Assembly (NCBI RefSeq): GCF_013702265.1
Contig: NZ_CP059348.1
Location: forward strand, 2,170,001 to 2,234,000
Reading direction: 5' to 3'
From: Providencia rettgeri
GTDB taxonomy: Bacteria; Pseudomonadota; Gammaproteobacteria; Enterobacterales; Enterobacteriaceae
Length of the DNA: 64,000 bases
Shown: positions 29,988 to 37,668 of the stretch, in pieces
How the letters are laid out: the number at the start of each line of letters is the position of its first letter
Position numbering within the stretch: the stretch's first letter is position 1
Notes under the pieces: generated by a model
What the model was told of the DNA's origin: nothing
The model's input: only the letters and a program-made list of their open reading frames with translations
Database searches by the model: none
Made by a program: the position numbers and the translations under genes

Positions 29988-30793
29988 TGACGCGTTATAC
30001 TCAACTTTTTCAGCGTTTAAACCAACAAAATCAAGGCGCTTTTGTTCCCTTTGTCACGTTAGGCGACCCTGATGCTGAGCTTTCTTTAAAAATTGTCGAT
30101 GCGTTAATTGCCGGTGGTGCAGATGCCTTAGAGATAGGCATCCCCTTCTCTGACCCTTTAGCGGATGGCCCGACAATTCAAAATGCCAATTTACGTGCCT
30201 TTAAAAGCGATATCACACCGACGTTATGCTTTGAATTATTAGCGCGTATTCGAGCCAAACACCCTGATATGCCGATAGGCTTATTGGTGTACGCTAACTT
30301 AGTTTTCACCAATGGGATCGACCATTTTTATCAGCGTTGCCAACAGGCTGGCGTAGATTCCGTTTTAGTTGCCGATGTACCAATGCGTGAATCAAAGCCA
30401 TTTCGTGAATCAGCCATCGCCCACGGCATCGCCCCTATCTTTATTTGTCCACCAAATGGGGATGACGCACTGCTAAAAGAGATTGGAGAACATAGCCAAG
30501 GTTATACGTATTTACTCTCTCGCGCAGGCGTCACTGGCACAGAGCAGCGAGCGCAAATGCCATTAACCCATTTAGTGAGCAAATTAACCCAATATGGCGC
30601 AGCGCCAGCGCTTCAAGGATTTGGTATTTCAGAGCCAGCTCAAGTGACTGAAGCCATTCGTAATGGCGCTGCGGGGGCAATATCGGGGTCTGCTGTGGTA
30701 AAAATCATTGAAAATAACCTACAGCAACCACAAGAGATGCTCAGTAAATTAACGGAGTTTGTGGCAAATATGAAAGCCGCCACGCAGAAATAG
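29987..30793 (+). CDS. trpA: Tryptophan synthase alpha chain
   Basis: A 268-residue TIM barrel that cleaves indole-3-glycerol phosphate and channels indole to TrpB. The catalytic acids are E49 and D60 ([17 protein letters not shown]). The phosphate-binding end is [10 protein letters not shown] and ISGSAVVK. It is the last gene of the trp operon and is followed by a terminator about 30 bases downstream. Confidence 0.98.
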   Translation: MTRYTQLFQRLNQQNQGAFVPFVTLGDPDAELSLKIVDALIAGGADALEIGIPFSDPLADGPTIQNANLRAFKSDITPTLCFELLARIRAKHPDMPIGLLVYANLVFTNGIDHFYQRCQQAGVDSVLVADVPMRESKPFRESAIAHGIAPIFICPPNGDDALLKEIGEHSQGYTYLLSRAGVTGTEQRAQMPLTHLVSKLTQYGAAPALQGFGISEPAQVTEAIRNGAAGAISGSAVVKIIENNLQQPQEMLSKLTEFVANMKAATQK

Positions 30794-30824
30794 TCGCCTT
30801 AATTTATTTTCTTCATTGTGTCAG

Positions 30825-30855
30825 AAAGCCATCCATATTTTGATGGCTTTTTTAT
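30825..30855 (+). terminator. Terminator of the trp operon
   Basis: AAAGCCATC pairs with GATGGCTTT and is followed by a run of T, 32 bases after the trpA stop. Confidence 0.9.
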
Positions 30856-31026
30856 TTCAAATAGCCGTTAATGTATTCAATTGCTTTTGTCAAATTTCTA
30901 CTTCGAGGATAATATTTAAAATATATTAGGTAAAGTCACTCAGTCTAATTTAGTTTAAATATCTATCTTGGTATTTAATTATAGAATTAAATTTCCACTC
31001 TGATTATTGGTCTTTCTTGAAGTTGT

Positions 31027-31070
31027 GAACTCAATGTTAAATAAAATATACATAATTTAACATTGAGTTC
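31027..31070. repeat. Perfect 16-bp inverted repeat in the trpA-ompW gap
   Basis: Bases 31027-31042 and 31055-31070 are exact reverse complements separated by 12 AT-only or near-AT bases. There is no T-run on either side, so it is not a standard terminator. The rest of the 30856-31103 gap is AT-rich and shows no gene. Confidence 0.8.
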
Positions 31071-31103
31071 TCTACTCATTATATTCTTTATTCTCTAAAA
31101 ACG

Positions 31104-31131
31104 AAAAATCCGGGAATATATTCCCGGATTT
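31104..31131 (-). terminator. Terminator of ompW
   Basis: AAATCCGGGAA (31107-31117) pairs with TTCCCGGATTT (31121-31131). On the minus strand it leads into a T-run. It lies about 60 bases after the ompW stop and may also act on the plus strand. Confidence 0.88.
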
Positions 31132-31190
31132 CTTTACTGCTTTCTAATCCATTAGCGAGCAAGAATAAACTTGCTTAAGTCCTTAAAAAA

Positions 31191-31838
31191 TTAGAAGCGG
31201 TAACCCACGCCAAACATAAATACAAATGGGTCTAAACGAGTATCAACTTTAACGCGGTCTTCACCTGCTTTGAATTTAACGTCAGTGTCAATATTCATCC
31301 ACCAAACAGAGGCGTTTAACATCCAGTTTTCATCAAGCATGTAGTCCATACCTGCTTGCGCTGCAAAGCCCCAAGAGCTTGACAGGTCTAGGTCAGACAG
31401 ACCTGCTTCTTTACCAGTGCTATTAAATTTCTCATCAAAGAAGAAGGTATAGTTCAAACCTGCACCTAAATAAGGACGCAGTTTATCTTCTTTGCCACCG
31501 AAGTAATATTGAGCCATCAGAGTTGGTGGTAAGTGTTTAACTGTTGCGATATTTCCTGTCGGGCCTGTACCAACTTTATGCTCAAAAGGAGTCGCTGCTA
31601 ATAATTCCACACCAATATTATCGGTGATCATATAACCGAAAGTTAAACCTAATTGGGTATTATTATTTGCATCAAAATGACCTAAATTTGCATTGCCTAA
31701 TTTAACGTCATCGCCACCAACATTTGGTCTTACCGTAGCCGTACCTGCACGGAATAAAAAGTCGCCAGCTTCATGAGCAAATGAAGCCGCTGGAGCTAAA
31801 GTTGCAGCAGCCAATACAAGCGCAGTGAGTTTTTTCAT
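31191..31838 (-). CDS. ompW: Outer membrane protein OmpW
   Basis: An eight-stranded beta-barrel porin-like protein of 215 residues. The start at 31838 (MKKLTALVLAAATLAPAASFA) gives a proper signal peptide. The upstream in-frame ATG at 31850 sits directly on the AGGA and is unlikely. Mature OmpW features include alternating hydrophobic strands, GLTFGYMITDNIGVELLA near the front, LRPYLGAGLNYTFFF, and a C-terminal FMFGVGYRF ending in Phe, the outer-membrane assembly signal. OmpW forms a hydrophobic channel for small molecules. An FNR-type site upstream suggests induction without oxygen, as reported in E. coli. Confidence 0.95.
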   Translation of the reverse strand: MKKLTALVLAAATLAPAASFAHEAGDFLFRAGTATVRPNVGGDDVKLGNANLGHFDANNNTQLGLTFGYMITDNIGVELLAATPFEHKVGTGPTGNIATVKHLPPTLMAQYYFGGKEDKLRPYLGAGLNYTFFFDEKFNSTGKEAGLSDLDLSSSWGFAAQAGMDYMLDENWMLNASVWWMNIDTDVKFKAGEDRVKVDTRLDPFVFMFGVGYRF

Positions 31839-32245
31839 TGTCAATCCCATTCCTATGTTTATTATTTAGCAAAAATATAGCCTATTCTTAAATTTAATAT
31901 TCAAATCAAGATCACATCTTTTGCTAATTTATATATTTCGTAATAAAGCTGAGTTTATTATTCCATTACTGGTTTTTTCTATTTTGATTTGAATCAATTT
32001 TCATGAAATAACTATTAAAATAAGAAATGATTTTATATTAATGGCTAATTAAACTGCGATTTAAATATATATTTAAAATACACCTTTAGGATTATTCTTT
32101 ATTAATAGAGATGCACTCATTTATTGAGTAGCGCACCTATTTAGGCTAACTCCCAGACTTTTCTTATCTTTCTCTACCTATACGTCCGATACTCAGTTAC
32201 AATCACCGTCAAATTTTTATTCCGTTTGTAGATAGGAGCAGTTAC
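31839..32245. other. Divergent ompW/yciC control region
   Basis: About 400 bases of AT-rich sequence containing the FNR-type site, an 18-base AT palindrome at 32060-32077, and presumably the yciC promoter near its right end. No gene is visible. Confidence 0.6.
31984..31997. promoter_or_regulatory. FNR-type binding site upstream of ompW
   Basis: TTGATTTGAATCAA is a perfect TTGAT-N4-ATCAA palindrome, the FNR consensus. It lies 146 bases before the ompW start codon on the divergent strand. The first gene on the other side, yciC, starts about 250 bases away. FNR control of ompW is known in E. coli. Confidence 0.75.
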
Positions 32246-33001
32246 ATGTCCATTTCGGCCAACTCACTCTTTCGTGACAGCATCAACTTTTTTAAAAACC
32301 AGTTGAATGGCCTCTTCACCATTGTGTTAATCGCCACCGCAATCAGCGTGATTGTCTACGCAATGTTAATTCCTAATGAACGGATGATTGGCGTGTTACT
32401 TGAAGCGCAGAACCAGCTACTTGAAGCGGGTAATGCTGGGTTACAAAATTGGGTACTGAACTTACCTGAAGACGAGAAAAACAGCATTCTGCGTGTGTCT
32501 ATGGGCTTGATTTTATCCGTAGCATTGGGAAGTTTGGTACTGATGTGCGGCGTGCTTTCTTATATCGCCAATTTATCTCGCGGTGAAGCCGTGAACGGGA
32601 CTCAAGCATTGGTTTCATCATTACCTAAAGCCCCTGCGATGTTCCTGCTGCTGATTATCTGTTCCTTATTAATTCAGCTGGGTATCACCTTGATGGTACT
32701 TCCTGGTCTGATTTTGGCGATTGGCTTTTCTCTTGCTCCTGCCATTTTAATGAATGAAAAAGTGAATCCATTTAATGCCATGGGCAGAAGCTGGAAGCTG
32801 GCGTTTGCCAATTGGCGTATCGCTGCCCCAATGATTTTAATTTGGATGGCAACGCAAATGTTAGTGAGTATGCTGTTAAGCAGCCTGCAACTGAATCATA
32901 TTGTGGTCAATGGCATTTCATTCCTAATCAACAACATGATTGCCGCTTTTGCCTTAATTTACTTTTTCCGTTTATATATGCTGAGCAGCAAAAACGCATA
33001 A
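32246..33001 (+). CDS. yciC: UPF0259 inner-membrane protein YciC
   Basis: A 251-residue polytopic membrane protein with about six hydrophobic segments (for example 20-42, 88-110, 130-160, 190-210, 220-245). The start MSISANSLFRDSINFFKNQL is typical of the family and has AGGAG upstream. The function is unknown. In E. coli it heads the yciCBA cluster. Here a SulP transporter on the opposite strand separates it from yciB. Its stop codon lies in a run of three 7-base repeats (ACGCATA, 32994-33014). Confidence 0.92.
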   Translation: MSISANSLFRDSINFFKNQLNGLFTIVLIATAISVIVYAMLIPNERMIGVLLEAQNQLLEAGNAGLQNWVLNLPEDEKNSILRVSMGLILSVALGSLVLMCGVLSYIANLSRGEAVNGTQALVSSLPKAPAMFLLLIICSLLIQLGITLMVLPGLILAIGFSLAPAILMNEKVNPFNAMGRSWKLAFANWRIAAPMILIWMATQMLVSMLLSSLQLNHIVVNGISFLINNMIAAFALIYFFRLYMLSSKNA

Positions 33002-33036
33002 CGCATAACGCATAAATAGAAACAGATTTAATGATC

Positions 33037-33076
33037 AAAAAGGGCGTCTCTTCAAAGTGACGCCCTTTTGTTTTTC
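33037..33076. terminator. Bidirectional terminator between yciC and the SulP transporter
   Basis: AAAAGGGCGTC (33037-33047) pairs with GACGCCCTTTT (33059-33069). There are T residues to the right and A residues to the left. It serves two convergent genes. Confidence 0.92.
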
Positions 33077-33091
33077 ATCCTATCGATACCA

Positions 33092-34846
33092 TTACTCTGA
33101 CAACTTACTATCGACGCTTCCTTCCTCGCTCTCCTTGCGCTCTTCAACGCTTTTTTGCTGAATATGCTGTTTACTCTGGATCAAGCGGATAGCGAAATAG
33201 ATATCTGGCACTACCAGTAAATCATCATCAGAACGACTAATTTTATTTTGTGATAACCAACGGTTTAGGGATGTTCTTCGCCCAGCCAACACCAGCGTTA
33301 CCCCTTTCGCTTTTAATGACGTCACGAGCTCATTAAGTGCAGAGAAAACGCTCACGTCGTTATGGGTGAAGCTAACGGCAGCGTCCACAATGACCCACGC
33401 CGGACGTTTACGCTGGCTATCGATATGCTTATTTAAACGATCTTTAAAATAGTTAACATTGAAATAGGTCAACGGTGAGTTAAAGCGATAAATCAGCACC
33501 CCTTCAACCGCCTGAATATCATTATCAGGGTTCATAGAGTGCAACATGCCCTGTTCATCGACCCCTAATAATTGATCTGTTGGGCGGAATATCACCCGCA
33601 AAAATTGCAGCAAACCTAACAACACGGCAAAACCCACGCCGCTGATCAAGCCGACCACTAGCACTGCGCATAAAGTAAAAACGCATAAGAAAAAGGCTTG
33701 TCGGTTACGTTTACGCATAGAATAAATGCTGCGAAAGCTAATCAGTGAAAACGTGGATACTACCAGCACCATCCCTAATGCAGGCATCGGAATATAACCC
33801 AACAAATCCATCGAAAACAGCAACACCACCAAAATAGTAAGCGCGGCAATGACCGATACCATCTGCGTTTTACCGCCCATCATATCGTTTACAGCAGTTC
33901 GGCTACTGGCCGCACTCACCGCAAATCCTTGAGATAATGCAGACGCGATATTCGCCATGCCTAAGGCGCGCAACTCTTGGTCTGCATCCACGGTATAACC
34001 ATTTTTGCTGGCAAAGCTTCGCGCCGTCATCATAAAGCTCACAAAGCTGATGACTGCCAAGTTTAAGGATGGCGTCACCAAGTCCCGCAATAAGCCGGGA
34101 TTAAAATCCGGTGCCGCTATCGAGGGTAATCCATTACCCAGATTACCGACGGTACTAATGCCATATTGCTCAAGATTGAAAACAATGCTGGCGCTGGTTG
34201 CCAAGACCATCGCAATTAACAATGAAGGCCATTTACTGCGTACCCGTTTGATGACCATCGTCACCGTTAGCGTTAATACCGCCACCGTTAATGTCGGAAT
34301 ATGGGTTTCCGATAGCGCGAGCGGTAGCGCCACTAAACGCTCGATAAACCCAGAAGGCAGGGAATCAATACCAAAAATTTTGCCTAACTGGCTGACAATA
34401 ATGGTCAGTGCGACCCCATTTAATAACCCTTGTAAAATCGGTCCGGATAAGAAATCGGCAAACATCCCCAGACGAAAACGTGCCGCAATCAGGCACCATA
34501 TTCCCGTCATTAAGCTCATCACAATAATTAATTGCCAACGGGTGTTTTCATCCCCCATCGCCAAGGGCGCAACGGCAGCGGCGATCACCGCACAGGTTGC
34601 CGCATCCGGCCCAATGATTAATTGTTTAGAGGTTCCAAACAATGCATACATCAACATCGGTAAAATACAGGCATATAGCCCGACAATGGCATTGATCCCC
34701 ATGAGTTCAGCATAAGCAATTGCCACAGGCAGCGCCACGGCGGCGACCGACAGCCCCGCTTTCACATCCGGTCCCAAGTTCGCCAACTGATATTGGCTAA
34801 AGGTTTGTAAACCGGGCATCAGATTAAATAATCGCGCCTTTATCAT
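33092..34846 (-). CDS. SulP-family anion transporter with STAS domain
   Basis: A 584-residue inner-membrane transporter of the SulP/SLC26 type. A hydrophobic core (about residues 25-420) carries motifs such as GLSVAAVALPVAIAYAELMG and a GPDAATCAVIAA segment that fits the substrate region. A cytoplasmic STAS domain follows (about 440-560, with WVIVDAAVSFTHNDVSVF), and the tail is charged. Members move sulfate, bicarbonate or dicarboxylates, and the substrate cannot be told here. It is not the orthologue of E. coli DauA by sequence. It lies inverted between yciC and yciB, which are adjacent in E. coli, so it is an insertion in this lineage. Confidence 0.9.
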   Translation of the reverse strand: MIKARLFNLMPGLQTFSQYQLANLGPDVKAGLSVAAVALPVAIAYAELMGINAIVGLYACILPMLMYALFGTSKQLIIGPDAATCAVIAAAVAPLAMGDENTRWQLIIVMSLMTGIWCLIAARFRLGMFADFLSGPILQGLLNGVALTIIVSQLGKIFGIDSLPSGFIERLVALPLALSETHIPTLTVAVLTLTVTMVIKRVRSKWPSLLIAMVLATSASIVFNLEQYGISTVGNLGNGLPSIAAPDFNPGLLRDLVTPSLNLAVISFVSFMMTARSFASKNGYTVDADQELRALGMANIASALSQGFAVSAASSRTAVNDMMGGKTQMVSVIAALTILVVLLFSMDLLGYIPMPALGMVLVVSTFSLISFRSIYSMRKRNRQAFFLCVFTLCAVLVVGLISGVGFAVLLGLLQFLRVIFRPTDQLLGVDEQGMLHSMNPDNDIQAVEGVLIYRFNSPLTYFNVNYFKDRLNKHIDSQRKRPAWVIVDAAVSFTHNDVSVFSALNELVTSLKAKGVTLVLAGRRTSLNRWLSQNKISRSDDDLLVVPDIYFAIRLIQSKQHIQQKSVEERKESEEGSVDSKLSE

Positions 34847-35045
34847 GGAAAAATCTCTAAAAATTAATCAGTTAATTTCTTGTGTAGACTATTTATATCC
34901 GAACTATTAAAGTTTATCTAGGACTAAGTCAAATAAGGGTAAAATAGTGCAAATTTGATTGGTTTACAGGCTTAATTCTTGGTAAAAGAGAGCAAACTTT
35001 TAACAATCTGCGCAAAATCAGTTAAACTACGCCACTACGTTTAAG

Positions 35046-35090
35046 TTGACTCTGTTTGAATTGACTCTATTTAAGCTGATTATGTTCACG
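35046..35090 (+). repeat. Degenerate 15-base tandem repeat upstream of yciB
   Basis: Three 15-base units (35046-35060, 35061-35075, 35076-35090) share the pattern TTGACTCTRTTTRA, the third being most diverged. A weaker fourth unit may precede them. They end about 20 bases before the yciB start, so they lie in the promoter or leader. Confidence 0.65.
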
Positions 35091-35112
35091 TTAAGGATCT
35101 GAATCCACCGTT

Positions 35113-35673
35113 ATGAAACAACTTATTGATTTTATTCCTTTGGTTATCTTTTTTCTCTTTTATAAGCAATACGATATTTATGTTGCTAGCCAATCATTAC
35201 TGATAACCACCCCGATTTCCTTATTGGTCACTTACTTTATTTATAAAAAAGTGGAAAGAGTGGCAAAAATCACCTGTGCGATTGTGATGGTATTTGCAGG
35301 GTTAACGGTGTTATTTCATAGCGCTGACTTTATCAAATGGAAAGTCACCATCATTTATGCTCTGTTTGGTATTGCTCTGTTTGCGAGCCAATGGTTTACA
35401 GAAAAACCACTCATTCAAAGAATGCTGGGTAGCAACCAAGAAATTAAATTAGCAGACAGCTATTGGTTAAAATTAAATACCGCTTGGGGTATTTTCTTTA
35501 TTGCTTGCGCTGTTATTAATATTTACGTGGCTTATTGGATGGCTGAGAGTGTCTGGGTCAATTTTAAAGTGTTTGGACTGACGGCTGGCACCTTAATTTT
35601 CACAATCCTTAGTGTGGTGTATATTTTCAAACACATGACTAAAGAGCCTCAGGCAGAAAAGCCAGAAGAGTAA
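35113..35673 (+). CDS. yciB: Inner-membrane-spanning protein YciB (intracellular septation protein A family)
   Basis: A 186-residue membrane protein with about five helices and the family start MKQLIDFIPLVIFFLFYK. The charged loop ADSYWLKLNTAWG is diagnostic. YciB/IspA is linked to cell envelope integrity and septation in enterobacteria. It is followed by a terminator and then yciA, so the two may be transcribed separately here. Confidence 0.94.
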   Translation: MKQLIDFIPLVIFFLFYKQYDIYVASQSLLITTPISLLVTYFIYKKVERVAKITCAIVMVFAGLTVLFHSADFIKWKVTIIYALFGIALFASQWFTEKPLIQRMLGSNQEIKLADSYWLKLNTAWGIFFIACAVINIYVAYWMAESVWVNFKVFGLTAGTLIFTILSVVYIFKHMTKEPQAEKPEE

Positions 35674-35704
35674 TTTATTTCTTCGAATTATTATGATGAT
35701 AAAT

Positions 35705-35730
35705 AAGCTGCGCACTTTCGCAGCTTTTTT
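35705..35730 (+). terminator. Terminator of yciB
   Basis: AAGCTGCG (35705-35712) pairs with CGCAGCTT (35719-35726) and is followed by T residues, 31 bases after the stop. Confidence 0.88.
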
Positions 35731-35862
35731 ATGCCTATCACAGTGATTTGTTACAATTATCTGTGACTGGATGTACTCTAGCGGTTTACTATACTTATGT
35801 TTGTTTGCTATAAATGAGCAACAAAATCATAGTGTTTAATTCCTTTTAATAAAGAGTTTGAT

Positions 35863-36288
35863 ATGCAATTACCTAACGGTGAACTCGTTTTACGTACTTT
35901 GGCAATGCCTTCAGATACCAATGCGAATGGCGATATTTTTGGTGGCTGGCTAATGTCTCAAATGGATATTGGCGGCGCGATTTTAGCAAAAGAAATTGCT
36001 CTGGGTCGCGTAGTAACAGTGGCAGTCAATGGCATTAAATTTCAAAAACCAGTTGCTGTTGGTGATGTTGTTTGTTGTTATGCTCGCTGCTTAAAAACAG
36101 GGAAAAGTTCCGTCACTATCAATATTGAAGTGTGGGTGAAAAAAGTGGCAACCCACCCTGTAGGTCAGCGTTATCAAGCTACTGATGCGGTATTTACTTA
36201 TGTGGCGGTCAATGATGACAATACGCCTCGTGCATTACCTGAAGATAAGCAACATTTCGAGTTAGAAAGTTCACTACCTCAAACTTAA
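35863..36288 (+). CDS. yciA: Acyl-CoA thioester hydrolase YciA
   Basis: A 141-residue hot-dog-fold thioesterase. The signature LRTLAMPSDTNANGDIFGGWLMSQMD contains the catalytic Asp, and the second motif is KPVAVGDVVCCYA. YciA hydrolyses a wide range of acyl-CoA esters in the cytoplasm. The length is that of the E. coli orthologue and the order yciB-yciA-(tonB) is conserved. A ribosome site GAG lies 8-9 bases upstream of the ATG. Confidence 0.95.
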   Translation: MQLPNGELVLRTLAMPSDTNANGDIFGGWLMSQMDIGGAILAKEIALGRVVTVAVNGIKFQKPVAVGDVVCCYARCLKTGKSSVTINIEVWVKKVATHPVGQRYQATDAVFTYVAVNDDNTPRALPEDKQHFELESSLPQT

Positions 36289-36303
36289 TTATTCAGATAC
36301 AGT

Positions 36304-36330
36304 AAGGGCGCTTCATAAGCGCCCTTTTTT
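36304..36330 (+). terminator. Terminator of yciA
   Basis: AAGGGCGCTT pairs with AAGCGCCCTT around a CAT loop, then four or more T. It lies 15 bases after yciA and just beyond the tonB stop, which may also use it weakly. Confidence 0.9.
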
Positions 36331-36351
36331 GATCCCGATATTTCCTAGCAT

Positions 36352-37089
36352 TTAAGCTTGGCTTACTGTGCCATCCACTTTGAAGTAAATTTCAGTGGTA
36401 TAGCCTTTCGCTGGCAGCTTTTCATATTTCCAACGGTTCATTGCACGCTTCACATCACGCTCAAACATCCCTTTCGGTGACGCTTCGACAAACTCAATGT
36501 TCTGCACTCGCCCATCTTCATCGATGTCATAGCGTACTTTCACATAACCATTTTTTCCTAGGCGACGAGCGCGGTCTGGGTATTCTGGCGCTTGTTTACT
36601 TAATGCTTTTGGACCACGTTGCCCCGTAGATTGGTTAGATGCTGTTGCATTATTTTTGACGTTAGTATCAGTTCCGCGCGTGTTGGTGACTTCTTTTGGC
36701 GTAGTATCTGTATTTGTGGATGGCGTTTTGTTCATCGCCAGTTGTTTTTCAACGGGTTTAACTGGCTCTTGAACTTTTTTCGGTTCTTTTTTAGGTTCTT
36801 TCTTCGGTTCAGGTTTCTTTTTTACTTCTGGTTTTTTCTGCGGTAAGACTATCGCCGGTTCAACAATAGGCTCGGGTTCAATGATAGGTTCAGGTTCAAC
36901 GACCGGCTCTGGCTCTGCCTGTGTTTCGGCTGGTGGAGTGGCGGCTGGTTCAGCAAACGAAAGCATTGCTATCGAGATTGGCTCCTCAGGTTGAGGAAAT
37001 TTCGGTTGATTAAAAATCCACGCCATAGCCAAGCCCGCATGAATTGATAATGAAACAGCAATGATGACTAACAGTCTGATACCACGCAT
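36352..37089 (-). CDS. tonB: TonB energy-transducing protein
   Basis: Couples the proton-motive force from ExbB/ExbD to outer-membrane receptors for iron-siderophores and cobalamin. The start used is the ATG at 37089 (MRGIRLLVIIAVSLSIH), giving 245 residues. The extra two codons in a longer reading begin with TTG. It has an N-terminal membrane helix, a Pro/Glu/Lys-rich periplasmic spacer with EPEP and KKEPK repeats (about 50-115), and a C-terminal receptor-binding domain (about 160-245, with QAPEYPDRARRLGKNGYV). The upstream region carries a Fur-like site and an inverted repeat. Confidence 0.96.
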   Translation of the reverse strand: MRGIRLLVIIAVSLSIHAGLAMAWIFNQPKFPQPEEPISIAMLSFAEPAATPPAETQAEPEPVVEPEPIIEPEPIVEPAIVLPQKKPEVKKKPEPKKEPKKEPKKVQEPVKPVEKQLAMNKTPSTNTDTTPKEVTNTRGTDTNVKNNATASNQSTGQRGPKALSKQAPEYPDRARRLGKNGYVKVRYDIDEDGRVQNIEFVEASPKGMFERDVKRAMNRWKYEKLPAKGYTTEIYFKVDGTVSQA

Positions 37090-37115
37090 ATGCAATTTTT
37101 ACCCTACACCGTTTA

Positions 37116-37168
37116 CTTATTGAATATGGCTAATAGTTTAAATGCAAATAGCAATCATATTCAATAAG
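37116..37168. promoter_or_regulatory. Inverted repeat and Fur-like box upstream of tonB
   Basis: CTTATTGAATATG (37116-37128) is exactly repeated in inverse at 37156-37168, 27 bases apart. Overlapping the right arm, 37144-37162 matches the 19-base Fur consensus at about 12 positions by eye. tonB is Fur-repressed in E. coli. The repeat may be an operator pair or a 5' leader hairpin. Neither is proven. Confidence 0.5.
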
Positions 37169-37213
37169 GTTTAGCGAACAAAGTTAAAAATGTGAGTATA
37201 AACGTGAATACCC

Positions 37214-37387
37214 TTACTCAATCCACTGTGTAAATAACAGGGAATGACGACGTTTATAGATGTCCATTTTGCGGAGCGAATAAATGTGCATATTGCGGCG
37301 AGAGTGTCTTTCTAACCAACGGCGACGGCGGCGAACGACTTGTCTTAGCATTCTCCAGCGACCCACTTCTTGCCTACTGCGTCTCAT
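37214..37387 (-). CDS. yciY: Small basic protein YciY, 57 residues
   Basis: A short frame below common length cut-offs. It runs from ATG 37385-37387 to TAA 37214-37216 with an AAGGAT ribosome site. The product starts MRRSRQEVGRWRML, is strongly Arg-rich in its first half, and contains LERHSRRNMHIYSLRK. From memory it aligns with E. coli YciY (MKRSRTEVGRWRMQ...NMRIHSIRK), including length and the end near HSLLF. It is next to cls, as in E. coli. Its function is unknown. It is read from the minus strand, opposite to cls. Confidence 0.88.
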   Translation of the reverse strand: MRRSRQEVGRWRMLRQVVRRRRRWLERHSRRNMHIYSLRKMDIYKRRHSLLFTQWIE

Positions 37388-37668
37388 CTTTTTAATCCTT
37401 ATCAGGTGTGTGTTCGTAACAGCGAAATATTATATGCCTTTACTCACGAGAACCAAGAGGAAGTTATCAAGGAAAAAACAAAATCATCACGCAAAAAATG
37501 GAGTTGAACCAATTAATTTATCATTAATTGCACTTTTATCTATTTAACTCAGTTTTTATTCAGAACTTTTACTAAATTCTGGTATGTTTATTCTTAGTCT
37601 ATATTTAATAAGACATATTTTCTTTTTTCGACTCTTTTTCTCTCTGTCAGTGAGGCTTGTTATCCATT

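Noticed and set aside
34005-34715. 236-codon plus-strand frame opposite the SulP gene
   Set aside because: Antisense to a clear membrane transporter. The composition is the mirror of hydrophobic codons. No ribosome site or family features.
37284-37547. Plus-strand 87-codon frame before cls
   Set aside because: It is antisense to yciY over its first part and has no good ribosome site. The minus-strand frame is the conserved one.
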